Shown piece after piece: positions 53,950 through 62,414 of a DNA stretch of 64,000 nucleotides; the first letter of the stretch is position 1; the number at the start of each line of letters is the position of its first letter. Source of the DNA: Emticicia sp. C21 (lineage in GTDB: Bacteria; Bacteroidota; Bacteroidia; Cytophagales; Spirosomataceae); NCBI RefSeq assembly GCF_003418935.1, contig NZ_QVMT01000002.1, forward strand, positions 558,001 to 622,000. The letters are read 5' to 3'. The notes under the pieces were generated by a model. It did not search any database, was not told the DNA's origin, and worked only from the letters and a program-made list of their open reading frames with translations. The position numbers and the translations under genes were made by a program.

Positions 53950-56658
53950 TTATTTTCCTTTTTGACTCACTAGCAGTATGTTTTTCAGACTTTCTACATC
54001 TTGTCTTAATTGCTTAATATCCTGATTCTCTTTTTCTAACATCTCAATGCGTTTTAATAATTGTTGAGTAGCAGAAATATTGAGGGTTGTCAAAGCTTCG
54101 TAATCAACCGTTCGGAAGTCGTTTACCTCTTTGCCATAGACAAATACTTTTCCGCTTTTTTCTGAATTGACCTGAATACCGTTGGCGAAAACAGAAAGTA
54201 CTTCTACCACTTCCTGTTTTTCTTCAGTCATTAATTTAAGTTTGTCACCTGCTTTTAAAGTTGTTTTGGCTAATGGAATAAATCCTTTTTCGATAGAGCT
54301 TAACTGGTAAATATCTGGTATGAAATCTGTCATTTTAGTCACAGCAGAAGGATAACTCTCTTCTACCTGTTGGGCAATTACTTTTTTATAGTTCGTATTT
54401 CCTTTTGAGATTGAATCAATTAATTGATAATTGGTTATCTGAATATTTTTTAAAATTTCCAGGTCTTTGGCATTATCAGACAAACCTTTAACTTTCTTAA
54501 TGCGGGCATCAGAATACACGTTTAACTCGGAAGTGGCAATACGATGAGTAGCATAAATGGAGTAAGTATTTGTTCCGCTTGCAGTTCCAGTAGAACCACT
54601 GCTATTCAGATAACCATATGGTGATGAACTACTTGACAAGTTACCATCTACTACCAATTTTGCTTTGGTAGGAATTTCGGTACCTATACCAACCGCGCCA
54701 TTGCTTTTGATAATTATTTTACTGCCGCCGGCGTCTTTTATTAGTAAATGCCCGGCACCTTCGGTATTTGAATTGCCTAAAGAGACAAATTTCCAGGTAT
54801 TGCCGTTGGTTGAAGTATTTTTAAGACTAAACCATGTGCCTGTAACAGATGAGCTATTAGCCAGTAGCGTTTCATTGGTTGTGCTTACCACTTCTAACTG
54901 AGAACCAGGATTGATTGTGCCAAATCCTACCGCTCCTGAAGTGTTCTTAATAATCATTCTTGAATTTCCTTCTTCTTTTATCAATAGATTGCCAGACCCT
55001 TCAGTATTTCCGCTCCCTGTAGAAATAAATCTCCAGCCTTTACCACCTGAAGTAGAGTTTGTTAAATGAAACCATGTTCCTGAAGTAGAAGAGCCTAAAG
55101 CACTGATAAGGTCTTTTTGAGTACTTGCTATTTCAAATTGAGCTACCGGATTTGTAACGCCTATTCCTACTTCGCCTGTATTTTTAATAACAAAACGTGA
55201 AATATCACCTCCAGTTTCTACTGCAAATGACCCATTAGTATCCTGACCCACATCGACAAAATTGTTTCCGGTACGTTCAAAACGCAGTTGAGGCGCAACA
55301 CTTGTAGAAGACAGTAGCCTTGCAACAACTAGTCCATTATTAGCTGGTGTCCAACTCTGTACGATAAAACGTGCATTTGCCGTTGCTAGTACATCCAGTT
55401 TACTTGCACTTTCAAGAGGTTCATGCGCCCCTATAATTAATCTACCATTTACTCCCATATTACGATTTAGAAAATCGCCATAAATTAAGGGGGTGGTAGT
55501 GTTAGAGTTATGGATATACAATTTATCATTGGTGTTTTCGTTTTCACCTGCTCCGTATCCCAGAAATACATTAAAACTTCCTGATGAATTGCCACCTGCA
55601 TAAGCACCTAAAGCTGTATTATGAGTTCCGGAAGCACTAGTATTAAGGGCAAGACGTCCTAGAGCAGTGTTAAAATTTCCTGTAATATTATTTTCTAATG
55701 CTCCGGCACCTATAGCCAGATTATCTGCACCGGAAATAGTTTTAGACCCAGAATTAAAGCCAACAAAAGTGTTGTATTTAGAGGTTAAATCATCACTTTT
55801 CCCTGCTCCTTCGCCAATAAATACCCCTAAACCTGTGTTGCGTATATCTATTCTTCCATTAATACGCGCATTGCCATCTACTTCAAGCATTTCTGATGGG
55901 TTTGTTACCCCTATACCAACCCTTCCTGTATTCCGGATAATCATTCGGGTACCTTCATGGTCTTTGAAGTGTAGTTGCCCATATCCACCATTTTCACTGG
56001 CGATTCCTGTTCCTGAGTGAAATATCTGCCACTCTTTCGAAATAGGAGTTTCATCAATACTACCGGTAACGCCAGAAGAGATTCTTATCCCTACACCATT
56101 AGTCTCACTTCCTTTAAAATTCGCAACTGTTGGAGAAGCAGAACTCCTAACATCTAATTTATAGTTAGGGTTATCAGTACCTATGCCTAAATTAACTGAA
56201 GGTACCTGATATAAATGACTATTATTAATAGCCCAATAAGCGTCTTTAAAAAAATTAGGATCAGTCCAGATTCCATTGCCTGTCTCGTCTGAGGTCATTA
56301 CTTTAAGCGCCCCTGCACCATTAATCATTCTAAGAAATTTGGTTGATACGGTATCTGTCCACCTACCATTTCCATTATTATCTGAAGCCATCACTTTATA
56401 CCAACCAGCCCCATTCGTTAATCTAATAGATTTAGTTGATAGAGTATCAGCCCATCTGCCATTTCCATTATTATCTGAAACCATCACTTTAGATATGCCT
56501 GCGCCATTAGTCATTCTTATGAATTTGGTTGATAGGGTATCGCTATTCGTTTGTGATTTTGGTAGTATAGTTACGCTTTGTGAGAACACCTCTGTTAAGG
56601 AAACCAAAGAAAAAAGAATAGATAAGAAAATGTGCTTAAGTTTTATATATGTATTCAT
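53950..56658 (-). CDS. Long surface protein with C-terminal endosialidase-chaperone (S74-like) domain
   Basis: 902 residues with a signal peptide (about 1-26, 'LVSLTEVFSQ'). Residues about 40-135 hold three copies of a roughly 33-residue unit with 'TNGAGxxKVMxSDNNGNGRW' and 'DTLSTK'. The middle has many beta-helix-like repeats ending 'RMIIRNTGRVGIGVTNP' or near variants, separated by 'STSGTWFHLTN' segments. The C-terminal part starts 'ELNVYSDARIKKVKGLSDNA', the S74 intramolecular chaperone pattern, and ends in a coiled coil. Such proteins trimerise, and some self-cleave. Phage tail fibres and bacterial adhesins share this build; here no phage genes are adjacent, so a cell-surface adhesin is more likely. 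An operator-like motif shared with the TetR gene lies about 80-100 bp upstream. Confidence 0.8.
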   Translation of the reverse strand: MNTYIKLKHIFLSILFSLVSLTEVFSQSVTILPKSQTNSDTLSTKFIRMTNGAGISKVMVSDNNGNGRWADTLSTKSIRLTNGAGWYKVMASDNNGNGRWTDTVSTKFLRMINGAGALKVMTSDETGNGIWTDPNFFKDAYWAINNSHLYQVPSVNLGIGTDNPNYKLDVRSSASPTVANFKGSETNGVGIRISSGVTGSIDETPISKEWQIFHSGTGIASENGGYGQLHFKDHEGTRMIIRNTGRVGIGVTNPSEMLEVDGNARINGRIDIRNTGLGVFIGEGAGKSDDLTSKYNTFVGFNSGSKTISGADNLAIGAGALENNITGNFNTALGRLALNTSASGTHNTALGAYAGGNSSGSFNVFLGYGAGENENTNDKLYIHNSNTTTPLIYGDFLNRNMGVNGRLIIGAHEPLESASKLDVLATANARFIVQSWTPANNGLVVARLLSSTSVAPQLRFERTGNNFVDVGQDTNGSFAVETGGDISRFVIKNTGEVGIGVTNPVAQFEIASTQKDLISALGSSTSGTWFHLTNSTSGGKGWRFISTGSGNTEGSGNLLIKEEGNSRMIIKNTSGAVGFGTINPGSQLEVVSTTNETLLANSSSVTGTWFSLKNTSTNGNTWKFVSLGNSNTEGAGHLLIKDAGGSKIIIKSNGAVGIGTEIPTKAKLVVDGNLSSSSSPYGYLNSSGSTGTASGTNTYSIYATHRIATSELNVYSDARIKKVKGLSDNAKDLEILKNIQITNYQLIDSISKGNTNYKKVIAQQVEESYPSAVTKMTDFIPDIYQLSSIEKGFIPLAKTTLKAGDKLKLMTEEKQEVVEVLSVFANGIQVNSEKSGKVFVYGKEVNDFRTVDYEALTTLNISATQQLLKRIEMLEKENQDIKQLRQDVESLKNILLVSQKGK

Positions 56659-56732
56659 GGGTAAATGGGCTTTGATGTTTTGATAAATTACTAAGGACTA
56701 ATTAAGGTTTCTGATGTTTTATTTGAATTATG

Positions 56733-56760
56733 CGACAAAATTGTTCGACAAAATTGTTTA
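56733..56760. promoter_or_regulatory. Tandem operator-like motif upstream of the surface-protein gene
   Basis: Two head-to-tail copies of CGACAAAATTGTT (56733-56745, 56746-56758). The 23 bases 56738-56760 are identical to those at 57422-57444 in front of the TetR gene. Each copy has ACAA/TTGT half-sites, a typical TetR-type inverted arrangement. Confidence 0.6.
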
Positions 56761-56768
56761 ATTAAGGT

Positions 56769-56800
56769 TAAAAAAATATGACCATAGGGTCATTTTTTTT
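56769..56800 (-). terminator. Hairpin terminator after the TetR gene
   Basis: ATGACC / GGTCAT stem with an AT-rich extension and a 3-4-nt loop, flanked by A-runs on one side and T-runs on the other, so it can act for the minus-strand TetR transcript that stops at 56805. Confidence 0.65.
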
Positions 56801-56804
56801 AAAA

Positions 56805-57416
56805 TTAAGGCTTGATGCCATTCAGCACGAATGCCTTAATTTTACCCCTTCTTTTCCTGATAAAGGCTTTCATACTTTCTTCGTCTCTGTTTTCTTTGGC
56901 TTTTACATAAGCCATTGTCAGATAGGGCATAACACATAGGCCGTAAATATTCATAATTAAATCTTCGCCGGTCACGTCCTCACTCACAGTACCTCGTTGT
57001 TTTTCATTTTTAAGAATTTCGTCTAACTGAAACGGGATCGTATCCTGTTGTGAATGTGCCAGAAAATACGCTAATTCTTCTGATTCATTAAATAGATTGA
57101 CCAGAAAACCGGGTAATCCGGGTTTGGCTTCAAACAAATCACTTACTACTTCAATAATACCTCCCACCAACGTATCTAAATCGAACTGCTCACCTATCAG
57201 GCGCTTCATGTGAAAAAATACTGTATTTAATGTACTTTCCAATATCTCCTGAAAAAGTGATTCTTTGGTTCGGAAATAATAGTGCAGCATCGTACGGCTA
57301 ATACCTGCTTCTTCGGCAATCTGGGTAGTGCGTGTGCCTTTAAATCCATTCTTATGAAATACCTTCTCAGCAGCTATTAGTATTTTTTGCTTGGTGTCGT
57401 GGTCTACTCTTGGCAT
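56805..57416 (-). CDS. TetR-family transcriptional regulator
   Basis: 203 residues. The N-terminal HTH is clear: 'KQKILIAAEKVFHKNGFKGT' then 'TTQIAEEAGISRTMLHYYFR' and 'TKESLFQEIL'. The C-terminal ligand-binding part is helical, with 'VGGIIEVVSDLFEAKPGLPG', and shows no named subfamily. An identical 23-bp motif lies 6 bp in front of its start codon and again upstream of the surface-protein gene at 53950, so it probably represses both. The ligand is unknown. Confidence 0.9.
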   Translation of the reverse strand: MPRVDHDTKQKILIAAEKVFHKNGFKGTRTTQIAEEAGISRTMLHYYFRTKESLFQEILESTLNTVFFHMKRLIGEQFDLDTLVGGIIEVVSDLFEAKPGLPGFLVNLFNESEELAYFLAHSQQDTIPFQLDEILKNEKQRGTVSEDVTGEDLIMNIYGLCVMPYLTMAYVKAKENRDEESMKAFIRKRRGKIKAFVLNGIKP

Positions 57417-57421
57417 AAACT

Positions 57422-57444
57422 AAATTGTTCGACAAAATTGTTTA
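57422..57444. promoter_or_regulatory. Operator-like motif upstream of the TetR gene
   Basis: This 23-bp sequence contains TTGTTCGACAAAATTGT with ACAA/TTGT half-sites and is identical to 56738-56760. It starts 6 bp before the TetR start codon, as expected for an autoregulatory operator. Confidence 0.6.
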
Positions 57445-57599
57445 TAAGAAATTTATAAAGCAAATTTTTGACAGATTTTCAGATAAAAAATATTTTCAAA
57501 GGTAAATAACATCAAAAAAAGTCATTGTTACTTAGTTTATTTTGTCCTAAGTAACAATGACTATGATAAAAAGTTTGTAGAAAATCTATGAAAACTAAA

Positions 57600-58763
57600 C
57601 TATGATTTTGTCAACTCCAGTTTCTTGGCAAACTTCTGTGCCTTTAATGATAATTCAGTTGCTAAGAAACAATGGTCCTGTGTCATAGCTGTTTCAGTTC
57701 TGTTCACAATATCACTTACTAACTGGCCACCAAATGGGAGAGGTTCTTTGCCGCAATCAATATACTTTGTTTCCTTATTATTCACTAAGTACAGGTTATT
57801 ACCTGTATCTTTAATAGCAATATCTATATTTTTGCGAATCTCAATAAATCCTTCTGTTCCTAAGATGGTCAATCGGCCATCCCCCCAGGTTTTTAGACCG
57901 TCTGGTGTAAACCAGTCTACTCTGATATAACCTGTGCCACCATTACCTTTTACCATCGCATCACCGAAATCCTCAAAAAGCGGAAATTCAGGATGATTTA
58001 CATTACCTACCTGCGAACTAACAATTTCGCCTTTGGTTGAGCCTGTGAAAAATAAAAACTGGTCGAACTGATGGGAAGCAATATCAGTAATGATACCCCC
58101 AAATTTGCTACGGTCAAAAAACCATTCCGGACGCGTTTTAGTATTCATTCTATGAGGCCCCAAGCCTATGGTTTGAATTACTTTGCCAATCACCCCTTCT
58201 TTTATCAACTCACCTGCTTTTACGGTAGCCCTGTTTTCAAAGCGTTCGCTATACATAATTGAATAGATACGCTTGGTTTCTTTCTGTACTTTTCTTGCCT
58301 GTGCCAATTGCTCCAGAGTAGTGATACCCGGCTTATCAGCCATGAAATCTTTACCATGTTGCATGGCTCTGATTCCGATTGGCGCACGTTCGCTGGCAAT
58401 CGCAGCACTCAGGATTAGTTGTATCGAATTGTCTTCCAGTACTTCTTTTTCGCTCGTGGCTTGCTTTACATTCGGATATCTTTTTACATAGGCAGCCATT
58501 AAATCAGGCTCTTTGGCATATACTGCTACTAATTCGCCACCCCCGCGAATGATAGCCTCTGTCATCCCATAAATATGACCATGATTAAGACCTATCACCG
58601 AAAAACGGATACTTGGGGCTACATTTTTATAAATATAAGGAGCTTCAATAGTGTTTGATTTTGCGGCAATTTCATTCACAAGGCTTGTTGATAGGACCAG
58701 CCCTGCGGTGCTTGCCAGACTATTTTTTAAGAAGTTACGGCGGTTTTTCTGATTGTTTTCCAT
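57600..58763 (-). CDS. Gfo/Idh/MocA-family oxidoreductase, exported
   Basis: 387 residues. The N-terminus 'NRRNFLKNSLASTAGLVLST' is a twin-arginine-like leader. The NAD(P)-binding domain has 'IRFSVIGLNHGHIYGM', 'GGELVAVYAKEPDL' and 'HGKDFMADKPGITTLEQL', the last replacing the usual E-K-P with D-K-P. The C-terminal domain has 'FGGIITDIASHQFDQFL', containing the conserved His. These enzymes oxidise or reduce sugars or inositols; the substrate is unknown. It is the last of three such genes in one minus-strand run, 16 bp after its upstream neighbour. Confidence 0.88.
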   Translation of the reverse strand: MENNQKNRRNFLKNSLASTAGLVLSTSLVNEIAAKSNTIEAPYIYKNVAPSIRFSVIGLNHGHIYGMTEAIIRGGGELVAVYAKEPDLMAAYVKRYPNVKQATSEKEVLEDNSIQLILSAAIASERAPIGIRAMQHGKDFMADKPGITTLEQLAQARKVQKETKRIYSIMYSERFENRATVKAGELIKEGVIGKVIQTIGLGPHRMNTKTRPEWFFDRSKFGGIITDIASHQFDQFLFFTGSTKGEIVSSQVGNVNHPEFPLFEDFGDAMVKGNGGTGYIRVDWFTPDGLKTWGDGRLTILGTEGFIEIRKNIDIAIKDTGNNLYLVNNKETKYIDCGKEPLPFGGQLVSDIVNRTETAMTQDHCFLATELSLKAQKFAKKLELTKS

Positions 58764-58779
58764 AGTTTAATCAGGTTTG

Positions 58780-60150
58780 TTATTGAGTTTTGGTTGCCAG
58801 TTTTAAGGCCTGGGTAGTTGTATAATATTTGGCAATCATGTTGGGTACTTCCCATGCCGGGAGTTTGCCTTTTTTCAGATATTCAAGGTATTTTTCGGTG
58901 ACTCTTCCGAAATGGGCTTCATGTCCTTCTTTGTATTTTTCCGGAATTTCTACTTCCCAACCTTTGTCATTTTTCTTCAAACTCACGCCAGGATATTTTT
59001 TCTCAACTATTGCCAAAGCTTGCTTTACTCCTGCTTCATAAGCGGCATTATTGTTAATAGGCTCTATATAAAGCGTTGGTTTATAATTCTGTTCAGCGCC
59101 TTGTCTGATAATCAGATTCGCCTTAGTTCCTCGCATAATTGAATAGTGTGTATCACCACCACCTTCAGGTGCCTGATAAGCCCAGATAACCGATGCTTTG
59201 GCATGCACACCTTTTAGCTGATAATTGATTTCTCCATTGCAGTATACCTTTAAGACATCGTTTAATACATCTTTTTTCAGATAATCAGGAAAACCCTCTG
59301 TTTTGGTAATAGTTTTAAACTGATTCAACGTCATATCAGTAGTCCAGTGGCGGGCACTTGTCAGCTTAATATCTTTCTGATAATCAATTATCTGCTCAGG
59401 AAAACACTCCCATTGGATCAGGTCTACCAGGTGCGTATTTACATCTACAATGCCCTCACCCTGTTGTGCTATATCCATAAACCATGACGGACGAGTAAGC
59501 ACACTTCCTGATACGTATTTATAGAAATGGTGCACACTTTCTTTGGTTACTGCAGGGTTTTCAGGTGTACCTTTTTCCAATTTTCCGAAAGCCGAAGGTA
59601 ACATCGAAAACTCTCTTTGTAGCATAGTAGAAATCTCATAACGTTCGGTCATGATGTCGTAAAGCAACACCTTTTTCTGCGCAGCAGTAGCAAAGGTTTT
59701 CTTCAATTTGTCAAAATCATTACCATTGATAATCATCGGCTTATCAGCCAATACATTCAACCCTGCATTGATTGACTTTTGGACATAATCAGCTTTTATC
59801 CGATTGTTTCCGGCAATTACCACCACGTTTCCTGCTTTTTCAGCTAGCATTTTTTCAAAATAATCAGCACCTGTATATACCTTCTCCACCCATTTCGTTG
59901 GATTATCTCCACGTTTATTATATCCCTCAATACGTTGTAAGTGAAAATTGAGGTCAGCGCCCGCTGGGGCATATACCCTCACTTCGGGACTAACTTCAGG
60001 ATACATATTTTTCTGTACCAAAGCCGCATGAAAATGGCCCGGGTCAAGGGTAATTAGTTTGATTTCTTTTGAAGTCTGGGCAGATGTTTCTTGATTGATT
60101 AACATACTTAGTGCTAGAGCAAACCCTGTTGCTAACTGTTTTTTTCTCAT
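58780..60150 (-). CDS. Gfo/Idh/MocA-like oxidoreductase with Oxidoreduct_C domain, exported
   Basis: 456 residues with a Sec signal ('GFALALSMLINQETSAQ'). The N-terminal region is a divergent NAD-type domain: 'IKLITLDPGHFHAALVQKNM' in place of a plain GxGxxG, then 'VVVIAGNNRIKADYVQKSIN' and 'GLNVLADKPMIINGND'. The C-terminal half matches the putative oxidoreductase C-terminal domain ('DVNTHLVDLIQWECFPEQII', with the conserved His). Because the glycine motif is changed, nucleotide binding may differ from ordinary Gfo/Idh/MocA enzymes. It lies 12 bp after the upstream gene and 16 bp before the next. Probably periplasmic. Confidence 0.82.
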   Translation of the reverse strand: MRKKQLATGFALALSMLINQETSAQTSKEIKLITLDPGHFHAALVQKNMYPEVSPEVRVYAPAGADLNFHLQRIEGYNKRGDNPTKWVEKVYTGADYFEKMLAEKAGNVVVIAGNNRIKADYVQKSINAGLNVLADKPMIINGNDFDKLKKTFATAAQKKVLLYDIMTERYEISTMLQREFSMLPSAFGKLEKGTPENPAVTKESVHHFYKYVSGSVLTRPSWFMDIAQQGEGIVDVNTHLVDLIQWECFPEQIIDYQKDIKLTSARHWTTDMTLNQFKTITKTEGFPDYLKKDVLNDVLKVYCNGEINYQLKGVHAKASVIWAYQAPEGGGDTHYSIMRGTKANLIIRQGAEQNYKPTLYIEPINNNAAYEAGVKQALAIVEKKYPGVSLKKNDKGWEVEIPEKYKEGHEAHFGRVTEKYLEYLKKGKLPAWEVPNMIAKYYTTTQALKLATKTQ

Positions 60151-60162
60151 CAGGTATTAAGG

Positions 60163-61569
60163 TTATTTAGTAACTTTTATCGCGTAAGCACTTCTTTGTG
60201 GTCTTGACAAAAGTGCGTTGGCTTCGTTGTCGTTTTTAAAACGTTCAGTTTTCGGATCCCAGTATAATCTTCTTTTCAACTTCATAGCAGCATGATGCAA
60301 CAAACAGGCTGAACACGAACGGTGACCGATTTCAGCCGGAGCAATAGGTTCTTTGCGAGAAGCAACGCTTTCCAACCAGTTACCATGGTGATCATTACTT
60401 ACAGGTAAATGTAATTCATTCGGCCCGATTTCAGAAGTAATAATTTTAGGGTCACTGGCATCTAGTTTCTTGGCAGCATTTTGTTTTGCTATCGGGTCGC
60501 TTGAAGTAACCGCTCCATCGCCACGGGAAACGAAAATCCAGCCTTCTGTTCCCTCAAATTTAATTCCATTTGGAATCTCGTTGCTGATAATCATTTCAAC
60601 ACCATTGTCATACATCGCATGGGTTGTAAAAATACCATGTACATTCCATAAACCACTGGTTGGGAAATCTGCCTTACCCCAGATCTCTGTTGGCCCTGAA
60701 TATTCTTTATCCATACCCCAGTGTGCAATATCTATATGATGCGCGCCCCAACCTGTAATCATGCCGGCACCAAACTGCTCGCAACGCAACCAACCGGGGC
60801 GGTCGAAACCGACCTGTGGATGCACGCGTTTTTCAGTATAATACACCTCCGGTGTTGTGCCTAACCACATATCGTAATTCAGGTTTTTGGGAATCGGCAT
60901 TTCTGCTTCTTCGTTTCCTGAAGGGTCGCCCGGCAAACCCACATATACTTTCTGCAATTTACCTATTCTTCCGTTTCTTACCAACTCTACCGCATATCTG
61001 AATTGTGAAGTGGAACGTTGCTGACTACCAATCTGCAATATTCTTCCTGATTTCTTTACGGCATCAGCCATCATTCTGCCTTCTGAGATAGTCAATGAAG
61101 CAGGTTTTTGTACATACACGTCTTTTCCGGCTTCTACAGCATGTACTACAATCGGAGCATGCCAATGGTCAGGAGTACTGACAATAACGGCATCAATATC
61201 TTTATTGGACAATAATTCTCTGTAATCGCCATATCCTGTTACTCCGTTGAACTCTTTGCCGGTCTTTTTGGTATAATAACCATTGACTAATTTCTGCGCT
61301 GATTCTATACGATTACTATCTAAATCGCACACGGCCATAATCTGAGCCGTATCATGTTTCCATACACCCGGCATATCGTGTCCGCGAGAAATTCTTCCTA
61401 CACCAATAGCCCCAATGTTGATTCTGTTACTGGGTGCATTTTTACCAAAAACAGAAGAGGGAACAATGGTTGGAAAGCCTGCCAGAAGTGTACTGCTTGC
61501 CAATACGCCTTTACTACTCAAATCAAGGAATTTTCTTCTCGAAATGTTATTGTTTTGTTCGGTAGCCAT
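60163..61569 (-). CDS. Gfo/Idh/MocA-family oxidoreductase with Tat leader
   Basis: 468 residues. The leader 'NISRRKFLDLSSKGVLASST' holds the twin-arginine motif (S-R-R-K-F-L). The NAD-binding domain has 'NIGAIGVGRISRGHDMPGVW', 'IMAVCDLDSNRIESA' and 'GKDVYVQKPASLTISEG', with Q-K-P at the usual E-K-P position. The C-terminal domain has 'ITGWGAHHIDIAHWGM', with the conserved His-x-x-D. Such exported members are frequent in Bacteroidota sugar clusters. It is the first gene of the three-gene run; an in-frame ATG just after the leader would remove the signal and is not preferred. Confidence 0.9.
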   Translation of the reverse strand: MATEQNNNISRRKFLDLSSKGVLASSTLLAGFPTIVPSSVFGKNAPSNRINIGAIGVGRISRGHDMPGVWKHDTAQIMAVCDLDSNRIESAQKLVNGYYTKKTGKEFNGVTGYGDYRELLSNKDIDAVIVSTPDHWHAPIVVHAVEAGKDVYVQKPASLTISEGRMMADAVKKSGRILQIGSQQRSTSQFRYAVELVRNGRIGKLQKVYVGLPGDPSGNEEAEMPIPKNLNYDMWLGTTPEVYYTEKRVHPQVGFDRPGWLRCEQFGAGMITGWGAHHIDIAHWGMDKEYSGPTEIWGKADFPTSGLWNVHGIFTTHAMYDNGVEMIISNEIPNGIKFEGTEGWIFVSRGDGAVTSSDPIAKQNAAKKLDASDPKIITSEIGPNELHLPVSNDHHGNWLESVASRKEPIAPAEIGHRSCSACLLHHAAMKLKRRLYWDPKTERFKNDNEANALLSRPQRSAYAIKVTK

Positions 61570-61923
61570 AGTTTTTATATGAATGGTTGAATAAAGTATT
61601 GATAAAATGGGATTGGTTTGGCCATAACACTAGATTTAAAATGATTACAACCACAAGTATTGTCCCATTAATTGTAGAATTGTTTCATAATAGTGAAGTC
61701 AGTGTTTACTAGTGGAATGCTTAAGTTGAATACACAATATAGTTTAGGGGGTGGGTAATTCTAAATAAAATACAATTACATCTATTTTTCTTAGTTTGAC
61801 TAAGCTTTTCAAATCATTGCTACCCAATCAAATTCAAAAGAATATTACGGCTATTTTTGCATTTAACAAAGACTTTTATGGCTATTTTTTATATTTTTTA
61901 ATCTATATCTCCCGGTTTCGTTT

Positions 61924-61939
61924 TCGGAAACGTTTCCGA
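61924..61939. promoter_or_regulatory. LacI-type operator-like palindrome
   Basis: TCGGAAACGTTTCCGA is a perfect 16-bp palindrome with a central CG, the usual form of LacI/GalR-family operators. It lies 355 bp upstream of the oxidoreductase run and 476 bp upstream of the permease. No LacI-family gene is in the window. Confidence 0.5.
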
Positions 61940-62071
61940 TAGTTTTGGCGAACTTGTAAAAATTATAGAAATTTTGGTTGTTTAATCTTTATGTGGATGA
62001 GGATGAGATGGGATTAAGAAGACTGAGGCATTGGAAAAGTATAATTTCTGTGTATACTGTCTTAAACTTTG

Positions 62072-62362
62072 ATTTACCTGATTGAATGATTATGCTGATG
62101 TTAACTTTTATTGCACTATGCCTTCTTATAAAAGCTATTTTAAAAATCAATGGAATCATTCAATCAGTTAAATAATAGTTCAGACAATTTCTTCGGCGAA
62201 CTGGAGGCGATCGTCGCAAGGTTCGCTCCACAATATTTCAGGTCAATGATTAAATAAGGTAAAACGGTACGCCGTCGCGGCAAAGTTCAGACAATTTTTT
62301 GAGGTGAACCAAAGTTTGCTCCACATCAGCGAAATCATTAAATCAGCTAAATCAAAGTTCAA
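62072..62362. repeat. Short intergenic direct and inverted repeats
   Basis: A 14-bp inverted pair, CTGATTGAATGATT (62078-62091) and AATCATTCAATCAG (62154-62167), extends to about 20 bp with one mismatch. A diverged direct copy of the second arm lies near 62333. GTTCAGACAATTT occurs at 62178-62190 and 62285-62297. Together they look like one or two worn units of an interspersed element. Confidence 0.5.
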
Positions 62363-62414
62363 GAAGAAATTTTTCCGTACTTTTCAGGACAATCACCACT
62401 ATTACCCTGAACTA

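Larger units (their letters stand above)
61570..62414. other. Long intergenic region with an operator-like palindrome and short repeats
   Basis: About 845 bases between the oxidoreductase run (minus) and the permease gene (plus). It holds two copies of GGCTATTTTT near 61851 and 61879, a 16-bp perfect palindrome at 61924-61939, and a set of short direct and inverted repeats at 62072-62362. No protein-like frame was found. Confidence 0.5.

Noticed and set aside
55667-56020. 117-codon plus-strand frame
   Set aside because: Antisense to the surface protein's repeat region, giving a Pro-rich shadow.
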